Shown in pieces: positions 15,653 to 23,257 of a DNA stretch of 26,832 nucleotides (positions are counted from its first letter, which is position 1; each line of letters opens with the position of its first letter). The position numbers and the translations under genes were made by a program. Origin of the DNA: Bacteroidota bacterium (GTDB lineage: Bacteria > Bacteroidota > Bacteroidia > Sphingobacteriales > Sphingobacteriaceae); NCBI GenBank assembly GCA_013288465.1, contig JABDBT010000015.1, positions 2,518 to 29,349 on the forward strand, read 5' to 3'. Under the pieces are notes generated by a model. That model ran no database searches, was not told the origin of the DNA, and worked only from the letters and a program-made list of their open reading frames with translations.

Positions 15653-17119
15653 CTACGATCCCAATTTCCAGCCCGATCTGTACTCGCGTTTTACAAACTG
15701 GTTTACGGCATCCAGGTTAGTTACGCGCATGTTTTCATTATCCCAAACTAATTTGACGTTTTTACCGGGGTAGGTAAAGCCCTTGCCGTCTGCTTTTGGT
15801 ATGCGCATATCATGGCCCCTAATAGCCAGGTTTGCCATTAACAGGGCTTCTGTAAGCGGACCGGCCATTTCAAACGGCGAACTTACTTCGTGGTTACCAT
15901 AACCGGCAATACAAGCTTCAACCCACTGCGCATAATGGCCGCTTTCGCCACCCGGCACACGGGTAATGGTTTGCGGTACTTTAACTTCATTGGTTCTTGA
16001 TGTTGGCAATAATTGGGGATTGGCAGAGTAGGTGCCGGCAATCATTTTGCCTTTGGTGCCTATAAATAAAATGCCGTTGCCTTCGTCATCGCCAAAAACC
16101 TCATCCGGGCCTAATTCTTCCGGCCGCTCGGGTTGTATGCCGCCATCCATCCAATGTAAGGTAACATCATGCTTTGTTTTATGGGTTTTTGGGAAAGTCA
16201 TGGTAGCATGGCTTGATGGCGGGCAGCTATCCGGGAAATAACCCTGTTTAAACTCGCCCACATACACACTACCTACGCTTGCCTGTACATCTTTTACATA
16301 TTGCAAGCCAAGCACCCTAAACGGTGCTTCCATAATGTGGCAGCCCATATCGCCCAAAGCCCCTGTACCGTAGTCCCACCATCCGCGCCAGTTAAATGGC
16401 ACCAGGTTATCAACATAATTACGTTCGGGGGCTGTACCCAGCCATAGGTCCCAGTTTAGTTCTTTAGGTATTTCGGCTTTTGTTGCTGGCCACGGGATGC
16501 CCTGCGGCCAAACGGGGCGGTTTGTCCAGCAATAAACGGTATGCACATCGCCAATTATACCGGCGTTGTACCATTCCATTAGTTGGCGCACCCCATCACC
16601 TGATGCACCCTGGTTGCCCATTTGGGTAACTACTTTATATTTTTTTGCAGCCTCAGTTAAACGCCTTGCCTCATAAATATCGTGCGTCATGGGTTTTTGC
16701 ACATATACATGTTTGCCCAATTGCATAGCGGCAAGAGTTATAATGGCGTGGTTATGATCGGGTGTTGAGATAGATACCGCGTCAATATTTTTGGCTTCCT
16801 TGTCAAGCAGTTCGCGCCAGTCGGTATAAAATTTCGCTTTAGGGAAATTTGCTACTGATTTTGCCGCCCTGCGGGTGTCAACATCACATAAAAACCCTAT
16901 GTCGGCTTTGCCGGTTTTGTAGAAATTAGCTATATCGCTTTGTCCTTTACCGCCTGCACCTACACTTGCTATCATTAAGCGGTCGCTGGGGGCGGTATAA
17001 CCTTTGCCACCCAATACAAAACGGGGTACTATCATGAACCCGGCGGCAGCTACCGAACTGTTTTTAATAAAAGCCCGCCTGGAGTTATTTGCCGCGGTAT
17101 CCTTGTTTTCTTCAGCCAT
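15653..17119 (-). CDS. secreted Gfo/Idh/MocA family oxidoreductase (twin-arginine signal)
   Basis: I place the start at ATG 17119, giving 488 residues. The frame stays open upstream but the extra 39 residues are not signal-like. Residues 11-40 are a twin-arginine signal (NNSRRAFIKNSSVAAAG), so the enzyme is exported folded with its cofactor. The Rossmann part has SVGAGGKGQSD, STPDHNHAIIT and QKPMTHDIYEA, the last being the family EKP motif with Gln for Glu. The C-terminal alpha/beta domain holds DMGCHIMEAPF. This secreted group, including GH109-like enzymes, acts on sugars or glycosides through NAD-linked redox steps. The nearby glycoside hydrolase lipoprotein fits a carbohydrate role. A helically phased CNGC array lies 91-176 bp upstream. 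Confidence 0.88.
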   Translation of the reverse strand: MAEENKDTAANNSRRAFIKNSSVAAAGFMIVPRFVLGGKGYTAPSDRLMIASVGAGGKGQSDIANFYKTGKADIGFLCDVDTRRAAKSVANFPKAKFYTDWRELLDKEAKNIDAVSISTPDHNHAIITLAAMQLGKHVYVQKPMTHDIYEARRLTEAAKKYKVVTQMGNQGASGDGVRQLMEWYNAGIIGDVHTVYCWTNRPVWPQGIPWPATKAEIPKELNWDLWLGTAPERNYVDNLVPFNWRGWWDYGTGALGDMGCHIMEAPFRVLGLQYVKDVQASVGSVYVGEFKQGYFPDSCPPSSHATMTFPKTHKTKHDVTLHWMDGGIQPERPEELGPDEVFGDDEGNGILFIGTKGKMIAGTYSANPQLLPTSRTNEVKVPQTITRVPGGESGHYAQWVEACIAGYGNHEVSSPFEMAGPLTEALLMANLAIRGHDMRIPKADGKGFTYPGKNVKLVWDNENMRVTNLDAVNQFVKREYRSGWKLGS

Positions 17120-17209
17120 TGATGTATAATTTATAAATTGGTTTAGCAAGATAAGGGTTATGTTATAAAAACAAAAAATAAAGACATTTAAATTGAGGAA
17201 AAAACAACG

Positions 17210-17295
17210 CTGCAAAAACCCGCAAAATCCCGCCATAAAACTGCAAACTTCCTGCGTTAAACTGCAAATAGCTGCATAAACCAGCGCATTACAGC
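17210..17295. promoter_or_regulatory. nine CNGC motifs phased at 10-11 bp upstream of the oxidoreductase gene
   Basis: CTGC or CCGC occurs at 17210, 17220, 17230, 17241, 17252, 17262 and 17272, continued by CAGC at 17282 and 17292. The steps are 10, 10, 11, 11, 10, 10, 10 and 10, close to one helical turn, separated by A-rich runs. This could be a curved or multi-site protein-binding region, or a degenerate repeat. Confidence 0.45.
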
Positions 17296-17346
17296 TATAA
17301 TCGCAGTATTTCTAATTAGTAATTAGCTGTATATCAATAGTTTGTA

Positions 17347-17359
17347 TGTGAATTTCACA
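17347..17359. promoter_or_regulatory. TGTGAA-T-TTCACA dyad
   Basis: A perfect 6-bp dyad with a single central base lies between the thioredoxin-like and Gfo/Idh/MocA genes. It is shorter in spacing than a CRP site. It may be a regulator site, but no gene start is close. The remaining part of the 17120-17488 gap is AT-rich with no coding signal. Confidence 0.25.
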
Positions 17360-17441
17360 AAATGGCATATTTTTTTCCGATACAGTGAAATTTAAAAAGG
17401 GCATCAACAGGTAGCTGCGATGTAATACTATCAAATATAAC

Positions 17442-17463
17442 AAAAAATCCGCACAAAGGCGGA
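17442..17463 (-). terminator. terminator after the thioredoxin-like gene
   Basis: On the minus strand TCCGC and GCGGA form a 5-bp stem with a 6-base loop, followed by six Ts, 25 bp after the stop codon of the 17489-18082 gene. Confidence 0.65.
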
Positions 17464-17488
17464 CTATAAATGCATTTAATTTACCCTT

Positions 17489-18082
17489 TTACCTGCTCGT
17501 TTTAACAGGCGCAGGTTTTACCGGTTCGGGCTGGTTCTTTAAAAAACGCGCATGTATCATGGCCAGCTGCGGCTCCTTTATATTGGAGGTAGCTTTCAAA
17601 ATATCGGTGAAAGCGGTTACTTCTTTTTCGCTTGCGGGGCAGCCTATATTGTCGCCGGGTGTATCTAACGAAGCGCCTGCAGGGCGCATTTGCGAATCGG
17701 CTAATAAAGTACCATTTGCATCATATACCAACCAAAATGGTATGCCCGATTTTGCGCCGTTATGTTTGGTCAGCAAATCCATAGCGCCGGGGTTTTCCAG
17801 GTTTTCTTTGCCTTTTGATTCAAGCACAACCAGCCATTTTATTACGTAGTTATCATCAAATGATTTTTTAATAGCCGGGTCATTAAGCGAAGCTTCCATT
17901 TTTTTGCACCAACCGCACCAGGAAGCATGGAAAAGAACCATCACTTTTTTATGCTCTTTAGTTGCCTGTGTATAGGCTTCTTTTAGTACCGCATCAGCAG
18001 TTGGCGGTGTAGTTTGAGTGCGGCCTGCATACCCGCTTATCATAAATAAGAATAAGGCGGCAAAGAAAATACGTGTTTTCAT
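17489..18082 (-). CDS. secreted thioredoxin-family protein
   Basis: This 197-residue exported protein has a signal peptide of about 22 residues. The thioredoxin fold follows: VMVLFHASWCGWCKKME with redox cysteines Cys56 and Cys59 (CGWC), then the cis-proline loop SGIPFWLVYD, and a GTLLADS strand. The acidic insert between (LESKGKENLENPGA) and the GD-NIGCPA segment are typical of periplasmic thioredoxin_7/DsbD-gamma-like proteins in Bacteroidota. It probably reduces or isomerises disulfides in the periplasm. The C-terminal 20 residues are proline/lysine-rich and likely disordered. The gene has its own terminator and diverges from the Gfo/Idh/MocA gene at 18283 across 200 bp. Confidence 0.9.
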   Translation of the reverse strand: MKTRIFFAALFLFMISGYAGRTQTTPPTADAVLKEAYTQATKEHKKVMVLFHASWCGWCKKMEASLNDPAIKKSFDDNYVIKWLVVLESKGKENLENPGAMDLLTKHNGAKSGIPFWLVYDANGTLLADSQMRPAGASLDTPGDNIGCPASEKEVTAFTDILKATSNIKEPQLAMIHARFLKNQPEPVKPAPVKTSR

Positions 18083-18282
18083 AAGTGGCTTAATTTTTAT
18101 TCTAAGGTAAGGGATGGTATTGTTAAATGCAAGGAGTTTAACTTATGGTATTTTTAGAGAGAGGCAGGGGTGAGTAAAAGGAACGATAGTTATCAAAACT
18201 GCAATCGATATTTTTTTTCTCTAACCACCCAGCATCATCCCAAAAAACACGTACCTTAACACCATAAACCAATTTATCATTC

Positions 18283-19389
18283 ATGGCAACATTTCAGCAG
18301 CTCAACCGGCGCGGATTTATCCGCACAGGGGCAATAAGCATAGGCGCACTGGCGCTTACCCCGGCTTTAAACGCATTGGCATTAAATAAACCCGGCAAAA
18401 AATTAGGCATTGCGTTAGTAGGCTTAGGCACGTATGCCGGCGGACAAATAGCGCCTGCCCTGCAACATACACAAAACTGCTACCTGGCGGGTTTGGTAAG
18501 CGGCCATCCCACTAAGGCGGCAGAATGGGCAGCTAAATACAATGTGCCTGCCAAAAATATTTACAACTACCAAAATTTTGATGCGATAGCACAAAACCCC
18601 GATATTGATATTGTTTATGTGATATTGCCCGTTGCCCTGCATAAAGAATATACCATACGCGCGTCAAAGGCAGGCAAGCATGTTATTTGCGAAAAACCCA
18701 TGGCCGTTACCGTAAAGGACTGCGAAGAGATGGTGGCCGCCTGTAAAAAGGCTAAACGCCTGCTCTCTATAGGTTACCGTATGCATTTTGAGCCTTATAC
18801 TGCCGAGTTGATCCGCATTAGCCGTAAACAGGTATATGGCAAGCTCAAAAGCTTTGAATGTGCCAATGGTTTCACTTATACGCAGGACCCCAAAGCCTGG
18901 CGGTTAAACAAAGCGCTGGCGGGCGGCGGCAGCTTATATGATATGGGCATTTATACCATACAGTCGGCACGATACACTACCGGCATGGAGCCGGTTGCTG
19001 TGATCTCGGCCCGGCAGGAAAAAACTAACCCTGTACTGTTTAAAGAAGTGGATGATAAAGTTTTTTGGGAACTGGAGTTCCGTAATGGGTTTGTGGCCAA
19101 ATGCAAATCAAGTTATAGCGACCAGTGGAGCAGCACCCACGCGGTATTTGAACATGGCGCGGTTGATCTCGATCCCAACTTTTACTACGGCGGCATTAAA
19201 GGCTCCACACCCGCCGGGCCGATGAATTTCCCGCAGGTAATACAGCAGGCCCTGCAAATGGACGATTTTGCCAATTGTGTAAACCTCAACCGCGAAAGCA
19301 AAGTTGACGGAGCCGAAGGTATCAGGGATATGAAAGTGGTAGAAGCCGTGTACCGTTGTTTAGCATCGGGGAAACGGGAGTTGGTGTAA
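18283..19389 (+). CDS. Gfo/Idh/MocA family oxidoreductase, glucose-fructose oxidoreductase-like, with twin-arginine signal
   Basis: This 368-residue protein opens with NRRGFIRTGAISIGALAL, a twin-arginine signal typical of exported glucose-fructose oxidoreductase relatives. The NAD(P)-binding strand reads GIALVGLGTYAGGQI, followed by VILPVALHKEYTIRA and the catalytic EKP motif in HVICEKPMAV. The C-terminal sheet domain has GGGSLYDMGIYTIQSARY, a GFOR-like signature, and a conserved DDFANCV near the end. It likely carries out a periplasmic sugar oxidation or reduction with tightly bound cofactor. It is the second secreted family member within 1.2 kb of the first, which suggests a shared carbohydrate substrate but does not prove it. 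Confidence 0.9.
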   Translation: MATFQQLNRRGFIRTGAISIGALALTPALNALALNKPGKKLGIALVGLGTYAGGQIAPALQHTQNCYLAGLVSGHPTKAAEWAAKYNVPAKNIYNYQNFDAIAQNPDIDIVYVILPVALHKEYTIRASKAGKHVICEKPMAVTVKDCEEMVAACKKAKRLLSIGYRMHFEPYTAELIRISRKQVYGKLKSFECANGFTYTQDPKAWRLNKALAGGGSLYDMGIYTIQSARYTTGMEPVAVISARQEKTNPVLFKEVDDKVFWELEFRNGFVAKCKSSYSDQWSSTHAVFEHGAVDLDPNFYYGGIKGSTPAGPMNFPQVIQQALQMDDFANCVNLNRESKVDGAEGIRDMKVVEAVYRCLASGKRELV

Positions 19390-19398
19390 TCCAGGATT

Positions 19399-19433
19399 AG
19401 ACTTACGGTTTTTATAAACTTCGTAAGTCTTTT
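19399..19433 (+). terminator. terminator after the Gfo/Idh/MocA gene
   Basis: AGACTTACG and CGTAAGTCT form a perfect 9-bp stem around a 14-base loop, followed by TTT. The T-run is short, so termination may be partial. Confidence 0.6.
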
Positions 19434-19462
19434 GCGTACTGAAAATTGCTGTAACTCAACCC

Positions 19463-19783
19463 ATGATCACCCAACAAACCTATCGAAACTTGGCGCTGGC
19501 ATTGCCTGATGTGACAGAACTGCCGCATTTTGATAAACAATCATTCAGGTGGCACGACAAAATATTTGCCACACTTTGGGTAAAAGAGAACCTTGCCATG
19601 CTCAAACTATCATTAATTGACCAGTCTGTTTTCTGTGCTTTTGATAACGGCCTGGTATTTTATCCCGTACCCGGTGGCTGGGGCAAACAGGGCGCTACCT
19701 TTGTTGAACTTGTACTGGTACGCGAAGATATGTTTATCGATGCCTTAAATTGCGCTTATTATAACTTAACAAGTAAGAAATAG
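19463..19783 (+). CDS. MmcQ/YjbR family protein
   Basis: This 106-residue cytosolic protein of the YjbR fold has LALALPDVTELPHFDKQSFR at the N-terminus, IFATLWVKENLAMLKLS in the central sheet and PGGWGKQGATFVELV toward the end. Members have a double-wing, DNA-binding-like fold, but their biochemical role is not settled, so the common label of DNA-binding protein is tentative. Length is normal for the short form. It lies 73 bp downstream of the GFOR-like gene behind a terminator-like hairpin and 66 bp before the VOC gene. Confidence 0.88.
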   Translation: MITQQTYRNLALALPDVTELPHFDKQSFRWHDKIFATLWVKENLAMLKLSLIDQSVFCAFDNGLVFYPVPGGWGKQGATFVELVLVREDMFIDALNCAYYNLTSKK

Positions 19784-19849
19784 GGTGTACCCTGCAATAA
19801 TTCTCCATATTAAATTTACTTTTATAATGCAGCGTAAATTCTGAACAAT

Positions 19850-20200
19850 ATGCTTACAGCGATCAATCCAAAATTACCAATGCGTAATAAAGCCATTACC
19901 AGGGATTTTTACCTAAACAAATTGGGCTTTCATGAATTTGGAAGCGCCGATTACGATGGCTACCTTATGGTAGAAAAAGATAGCATTCAAATTCACTTTT
20001 TTGAGTTTAGAGAGCTCGATCCAAAGGAAAACTACGGGCAGGTATATGTCCGTACGGATGATATAGAAACACTGTATCACTTCGCCAAAAGCCAAAATGT
20101 TAACTGTACCCAATTGGAGTATAAACCCTGGAAACAAAGGGAGTTCTCTGTTCATGACCCGGATAGCAATTTGTTGACTTTTGGGCAAAGTATGTTTTAG
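19850..20200 (+). CDS. VOC-family (glyoxalase/bleomycin-resistance-like) protein
   Basis: The 116-residue product shows the beta-alpha-beta-beta-beta repeat of the vicinal oxygen chelate fold: RDFYLNKLGFHEFGSADYDG, DSIQIHFFEF, YVRTDDIETLYHFAKS and FSVHDPDSNLLTFGQ. The closing HDPDSNLLTF motif and the early RDFYLNKLGF are hallmarks of the bleomycin-resistance/dioxygenase branch. Family members bind metal or drug as dimers. Resistance should not be assumed, since most such genes in soil Bacteroidota have unknown substrates. It ends 24 bp from the convergent PNGase F-like gene, with no clear terminator between. Confidence 0.9.
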   Translation: MLTAINPKLPMRNKAITRDFYLNKLGFHEFGSADYDGYLMVEKDSIQIHFFEFRELDPKENYGQVYVRTDDIETLYHFAKSQNVNCTQLEYKPWKQREFSVHDPDSNLLTFGQSMF

Positions 20201-20224
20201 AAAGATGCCACCCTTATTTTTCCC

Positions 20225-21268
20225 CTACTGTCCCGCTACATAAGCCGACAGGTAATACGTGCTTTGGGTGCTTAGTAAATTAGCATCCGGCACAGCTATT
20301 TTTATAATGTGGTTGCCCGGGGTTAAAGTACCCAAATTTATAGCCCTCGTTATCACGGGAGCGCCGGGGCACCAGCTACGGCGTTCCTGTGCAATATTTG
20401 GGCCATATATGCCATTAGTGCGGGTATTATAAATTTCATAAGGCGCGCAGTTTTGGTTTACAGCTATGCGTGCAAATTCTTTGCCATCTACATAAATCAC
20501 ATGTTCGCGCCAATTATATTCTTCGCCGCCCTGCCCTGCGCCATGGCCCGATGTGATCAGGTACAATACAGCCGATTTGATGGTCTTATCTAAATGAAAC
20601 AGTATTTCTTTGGCATTATGCCCGGCAGTAGTGTCCTTCCCGTTTAATTCGAAATAGCTTAACAACGCAATTGGCTTTACGGAGTTTGCCTTTTTTGCTT
20701 TATTGGTGATGATATTCACCGATGCGGTATAAGTTAACAACGAGCCGGTGCAGCCCATGGTTTCTTTTTGGCCGGCGCCTGTGGTGCCAAAAATTTCGGT
20801 CATTATCCAAATATCGGCCCCTTTATCCTTAAATAAACCGGCTAATTGATTAACTGTAGTAACATAAGGTATATTATCCGGCTGGCGGGTTTTATAGTTA
20901 AACGGAGTCATAATTCTAAGCAACTCAAATTGTTTTGCATCGGGGCTGTCGTAGTTTTTATCCTTTGGCACATAAAAAAGCGTAACACGGCCTATCCGGT
21001 CATAATCATCGCAGCCAAATTTAACTATCACCTTAACGGTTATCGAATCGCCAATGCTTTGTTTTTCCTCATTAGTAAGCTTGCGTATGTATTGCGTGTT
21101 ATTTATCCGCACCAAACCCGGCTTAACATACTCGCTTACTGGTTTGGCATAGCCATCAAAGAAATCTACATCCTTCATTACCGAAATAACGGATTCGTTT
21201 TTCGATTGCGCGTAGGTAAGGCCTAAATTCAGGGGAAATAAAAACAGGATAGAAAAAAATATCTTCAT
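20225..21268 (-). CDS. secreted peptide-N-glycosidase F-like protein
   Basis: This 347-residue exported protein has a signal peptide MKIFFSILFLFPLNLGLTYAQ. The C-terminal half carries motifs I recognise from PNGase F, which removes N-glycans from asparagine: ITSGHGAGQGGEEYNWREH, VIYVDGKEFARIA, NQNCAPYEIYN, RRSWCPG and the closing TPGNHIIKIAV. The N-terminal half contains the companion jelly-roll (RIGRVTLFYVPKD, DIWIMTEIFGTTGAG). The two lectin-like sandwiches and acidic EE pair fit the enzyme; the catalytic set cannot be confirmed by eye. It is 24 bp downstream of a DUF4369 gene and probably co-transcribed with it. It may release glycans from glycoproteins as a food source. Confidence 0.75.
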   Translation of the reverse strand: MKIFFSILFLFPLNLGLTYAQSKNESVISVMKDVDFFDGYAKPVSEYVKPGLVRINNTQYIRKLTNEEKQSIGDSITVKVIVKFGCDDYDRIGRVTLFYVPKDKNYDSPDAKQFELLRIMTPFNYKTRQPDNIPYVTTVNQLAGLFKDKGADIWIMTEIFGTTGAGQKETMGCTGSLLTYTASVNIITNKAKKANSVKPIALLSYFELNGKDTTAGHNAKEILFHLDKTIKSAVLYLITSGHGAGQGGEEYNWREHVIYVDGKEFARIAVNQNCAPYEIYNTRTNGIYGPNIAQERRSWCPGAPVITRAINLGTLTPGNHIIKIAVPDANLLSTQSTYYLSAYVAGQ

Positions 21269-21292
21269 GAGCTGTATTTGTACTAATTGGTG

Positions 21293-22024
21293 TTATTTAT
21301 GTTTTTTCAGATCGGCAATAATTTTTTCGGCTTCCTGCCCATCTGCCGAATGTTGTTGTTCTTCGGGCAATTGTTTAAAATACTTTTCGGCCTTATCCAC
21401 ATCTAATGATGAGCCTTTGGCTTTTAAGTACATTAAAATGGCTCCCACAGCATAAGGTTTGGCTATGCCCTCGTTTAAAAACAAGCAAAGGTCATCCATT
21501 TTTAAATTTTGAACAGAATCTATGGTCTTGTTAATAGCCTTTAGTTTTACCGAATCATTTTTGCCCAAACTCCTTTTGCGCCGGCCCGCAGACGTGAGGG
21601 TCCTGTCCCATTTGCTGTATTTCTGCATAAAAGCTGCGTACTCATCCTGTACCGGCGACCCAACTACCTTCGCCCTGCTCAAAAAACCTGTAGCTTTAAC
21701 ATCAGTTAAACCATTGTTCAAGTAGAATGCCAGGGTATTTGGGTCGAGGGCGGGCTCGGGTGTGGCGTAAGGCTTTGTAAATTGCAGGGAGGCCTTAATA
21801 GCTATATCAGCTGTGCCGCTAAAGTTAAATTTGTTGTTGTTAATTAAGGTGCTGTCTGTTTTTTGTTGACCATTTTGCTGGTAAACAAAAAATATTTTGC
21901 GCCCGGTTTCGTCACCCTGCGGAAAATTAACTTCGCCGTTTACCTGGTAAGGCGCTGTTGTTCGTTTTTGCGCAAAAGTGGTAATGGGCAATAACCCCAA
22001 AACAAGCAGTATTGTTAATCTCAT
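21293..22024 (-). CDS. secreted DUF4369 domain protein lacking the usual thioredoxin domain
   Basis: This 243-residue exported protein has a signal peptide MRLTILLVLGLLPITTFAQ. The N-terminal beta-sandwich (VNGEVNFPQ, KIFFVYQQNGQQKTDSTLI, NNKFNFSGTADI, LAFYLNNGLTDVKATG) is the DUF4369 module that normally precedes a TlpA/ResA-type thioredoxin domain. A helical linker follows (VGSPVQDEYAAFMQKYSKW, a lysine-rich helix, and AVGAILMYLKAKG). The protein stops at EKIIADLKKHK, just where the thioredoxin domain would start, and the stop is followed at once by the PNGase F-like gene. So either this is a natural domain-only form or the redox half was lost. Confidence 0.85.
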   Translation of the reverse strand: MRLTILLVLGLLPITTFAQKRTTAPYQVNGEVNFPQGDETGRKIFFVYQQNGQQKTDSTLINNNKFNFSGTADIAIKASLQFTKPYATPEPALDPNTLAFYLNNGLTDVKATGFLSRAKVVGSPVQDEYAAFMQKYSKWDRTLTSAGRRKRSLGKNDSVKLKAINKTIDSVQNLKMDDLCLFLNEGIAKPYAVGAILMYLKAKGSSLDVDKAEKYFKQLPEEQQHSADGQEAEKIIADLKKHK

Positions 22025-22101
22025 AAAATGTGTATTTTTCTTGCCGGGCGGTTTATGCTAAAATTTTGCCTATAGCCTGCACCCTAAAATTGACGTAAGC
22101 T

Positions 22102-22312
22102 ACATAAATTATAAATTTAACACGCTTAGAGGTTTGGATTTTTTTAGCTGAAGTATTAACTATTTGAAAATGAATAGCACAGTTCGTTGTTTTTTTGTAG
22201 GGTTACTAAAAGAACCCCGCGTTGTAACGCCTCTTGTGGATCTTGCACCTTATCAATATATTTATACAAGCGTTTTAAACGTCTTAAAAACCCCTGTCAC
22301 ATAAATTATAAA
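22102..22312. promoter_or_regulatory. 303-bp upstream region of the second di-heme cytochrome gene
   Basis: The 14-mer ACATAAATTATAAA is present twice, at 22102-22115 and 22299-22312, the second one 16 bp before the cytochrome start. Between them are short hairpin-forming stretches (GGGTT...AACCC near 22200, GCGT-TGTA-ACGC near 22218 and CGTTT-T-AAACG near 22271). This may be a structured leader or two binding sites; no coding frame was seen. Confidence 0.3.
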
Positions 22313-22328
22313 CCTTATAATATATAAC

Positions 22329-22802
22329 ATGAAAAAGACATTAATAATTTTGGTGCCGTTTATGATAATAATTGGCGCCAGCGCATTTACCTTAAATGGC
22401 CGTGCAAAAATTAATAAAAGCAAAGCGGACTCTGTTTTAGACGACCGTAAACATTATGTGGACGAACTAAGGTTAGCCATAAAAGGCAGCGAAAAACTAC
22501 CTGCCGAAACTGTTTTTAAAAACATTAAACTGTTAAAAGGTGTACCTGCCGGGCAACTAATATCTATAATGGACAAAGGTTATGCAAACTCGTTAGGGGT
22601 AACCTGTAGCCATTGCCATAAAAACGGTGAGTGGGACCTCGACATAAAGCCTGAGAAAGAAATTACCCGAAAAATGGTTGCGATGAACGCTACAATTAAC
22701 AACCAGCTACTTAAAAATATAGATGGTTTACGTGGCCCAAACCCCATTGTTAATTGCACTACCTGTCACCGTGGTTCGGTTAAACCTGCGCTTCAATTAT
22801 GA
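22329..22802 (+). CDS. secreted di-heme c-type cytochrome (second copy)
   Basis: The 157-residue exported protein has haem sites CSHCH at residues 93-97 and CTTCH at 143-147. It has the same architecture as the cytochrome at 12852: a helix with Met before the first site (LISIMDKGYANSLGVTC) and a second Met-containing helix (ITRKMVAMNATINN) before the other. It lacks that protein's Gly/Pro tail and has instead a longer charged N-terminal region (residues 25-70). A signal peptide or anchor covers residues 1-20. It is monocistronic with a long upstream region and likely a periplasmic electron carrier. Haem loading would need a cytochrome c maturation system, not present in this window. Confidence 0.88.
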   Translation: MKKTLIILVPFMIIIGASAFTLNGRAKINKSKADSVLDDRKHYVDELRLAIKGSEKLPAETVFKNIKLLKGVPAGQLISIMDKGYANSLGVTCSHCHKNGEWDLDIKPEKEITRKMVAMNATINNQLLKNIDGLRGPNPIVNCTTCHRGSVKPALQL

Positions 22803-22973
22803 TTTCATGGGTATTAAACCTGCAAATAATTCACTAATTTTTTTCATTGCGATACTAAACTTAAAATTTCAAGGTTTATATTATTACTCATTGATTAATT
22901 AAATTAAGTTTTACGCTCTTTTTTTAACCAATGATATTGTTAATTGTTTAATGTGAACCATAATCTGAAAACT

Positions 22974-23138
22974 ATGAAAAAGTTAATTGCAGTATGCCTG
23001 TTATCCGTATTTATGATGAGCTCGTTTGCCGAAGCCCGACCGATCCGCCTGCAACAGGATACTACCCAACACAAGAAAACAAAAAAGGATACTACTAAAA
23101 AGGACACCAGCAAAAAACCACCGATGCAGCGGCGATAA
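22974..23138 (+). CDS. small secreted Lys/Thr-rich peptide
   Basis: A 54-residue product starts at ATG 22974; the frame is open 30 bases upstream but only from a TTG. It has a clean signal peptide (MKKLIAVCLLSVFMMSSFAEA) followed by a very basic tail with KKDTTKKDTSKK repeats. Such short DTTKKDT-tailed exported peptides are common in Bacteroidota and have no known role. A strong intrinsic terminator sits 21 bp after the stop codon, which supports it as a transcribed gene rather than a chance frame. Confidence 0.75.
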   Translation: MKKLIAVCLLSVFMMSSFAEARPIRLQQDTTQHKKTKKDTTKKDTSKKPPMQRR

Positions 23139-23159
23139 ATAGTCCCGTTGTTTTTGCTC

Positions 23160-23190
23160 AGCCTGACCCACCCCTTGGTCAGGCTTTTTT
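23160..23190 (+). terminator. Rho-independent terminator after the small peptide gene
   Basis: AGCCTGACC and GGTCAGGCT form a perfect 9-bp stem with an 8-base loop, running into six Ts. Confidence 0.9.
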
Positions 23191-23217
23191 GTTTAACCGT
23201 ATGGTACTGGAAAAAGG

Positions 23218-23257
23218 CCAATCTACTGCCCGCTGCAAACCGTTTAGTGCAAACTAC
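23218..23257 (-). repeat. 7-nt-period repeat after the START-domain gene
   Basis: On the minus strand units of about GTTTGCA recur every 7 nt directly after the stop codon (plus-strand TGC at 23227, 23234 and 23248, one step mutated). It lies on the sense strand of the upstream gene. Confidence 0.45.

Noticed and set aside
17120..17236. N-terminal extension of the Gfo/Idh/MocA protein
   Set aside because: It would bury the twin-arginine signal behind 39 hydrophobic residues and overlap the phased CNGC array; ATG 17119 is the natural start.
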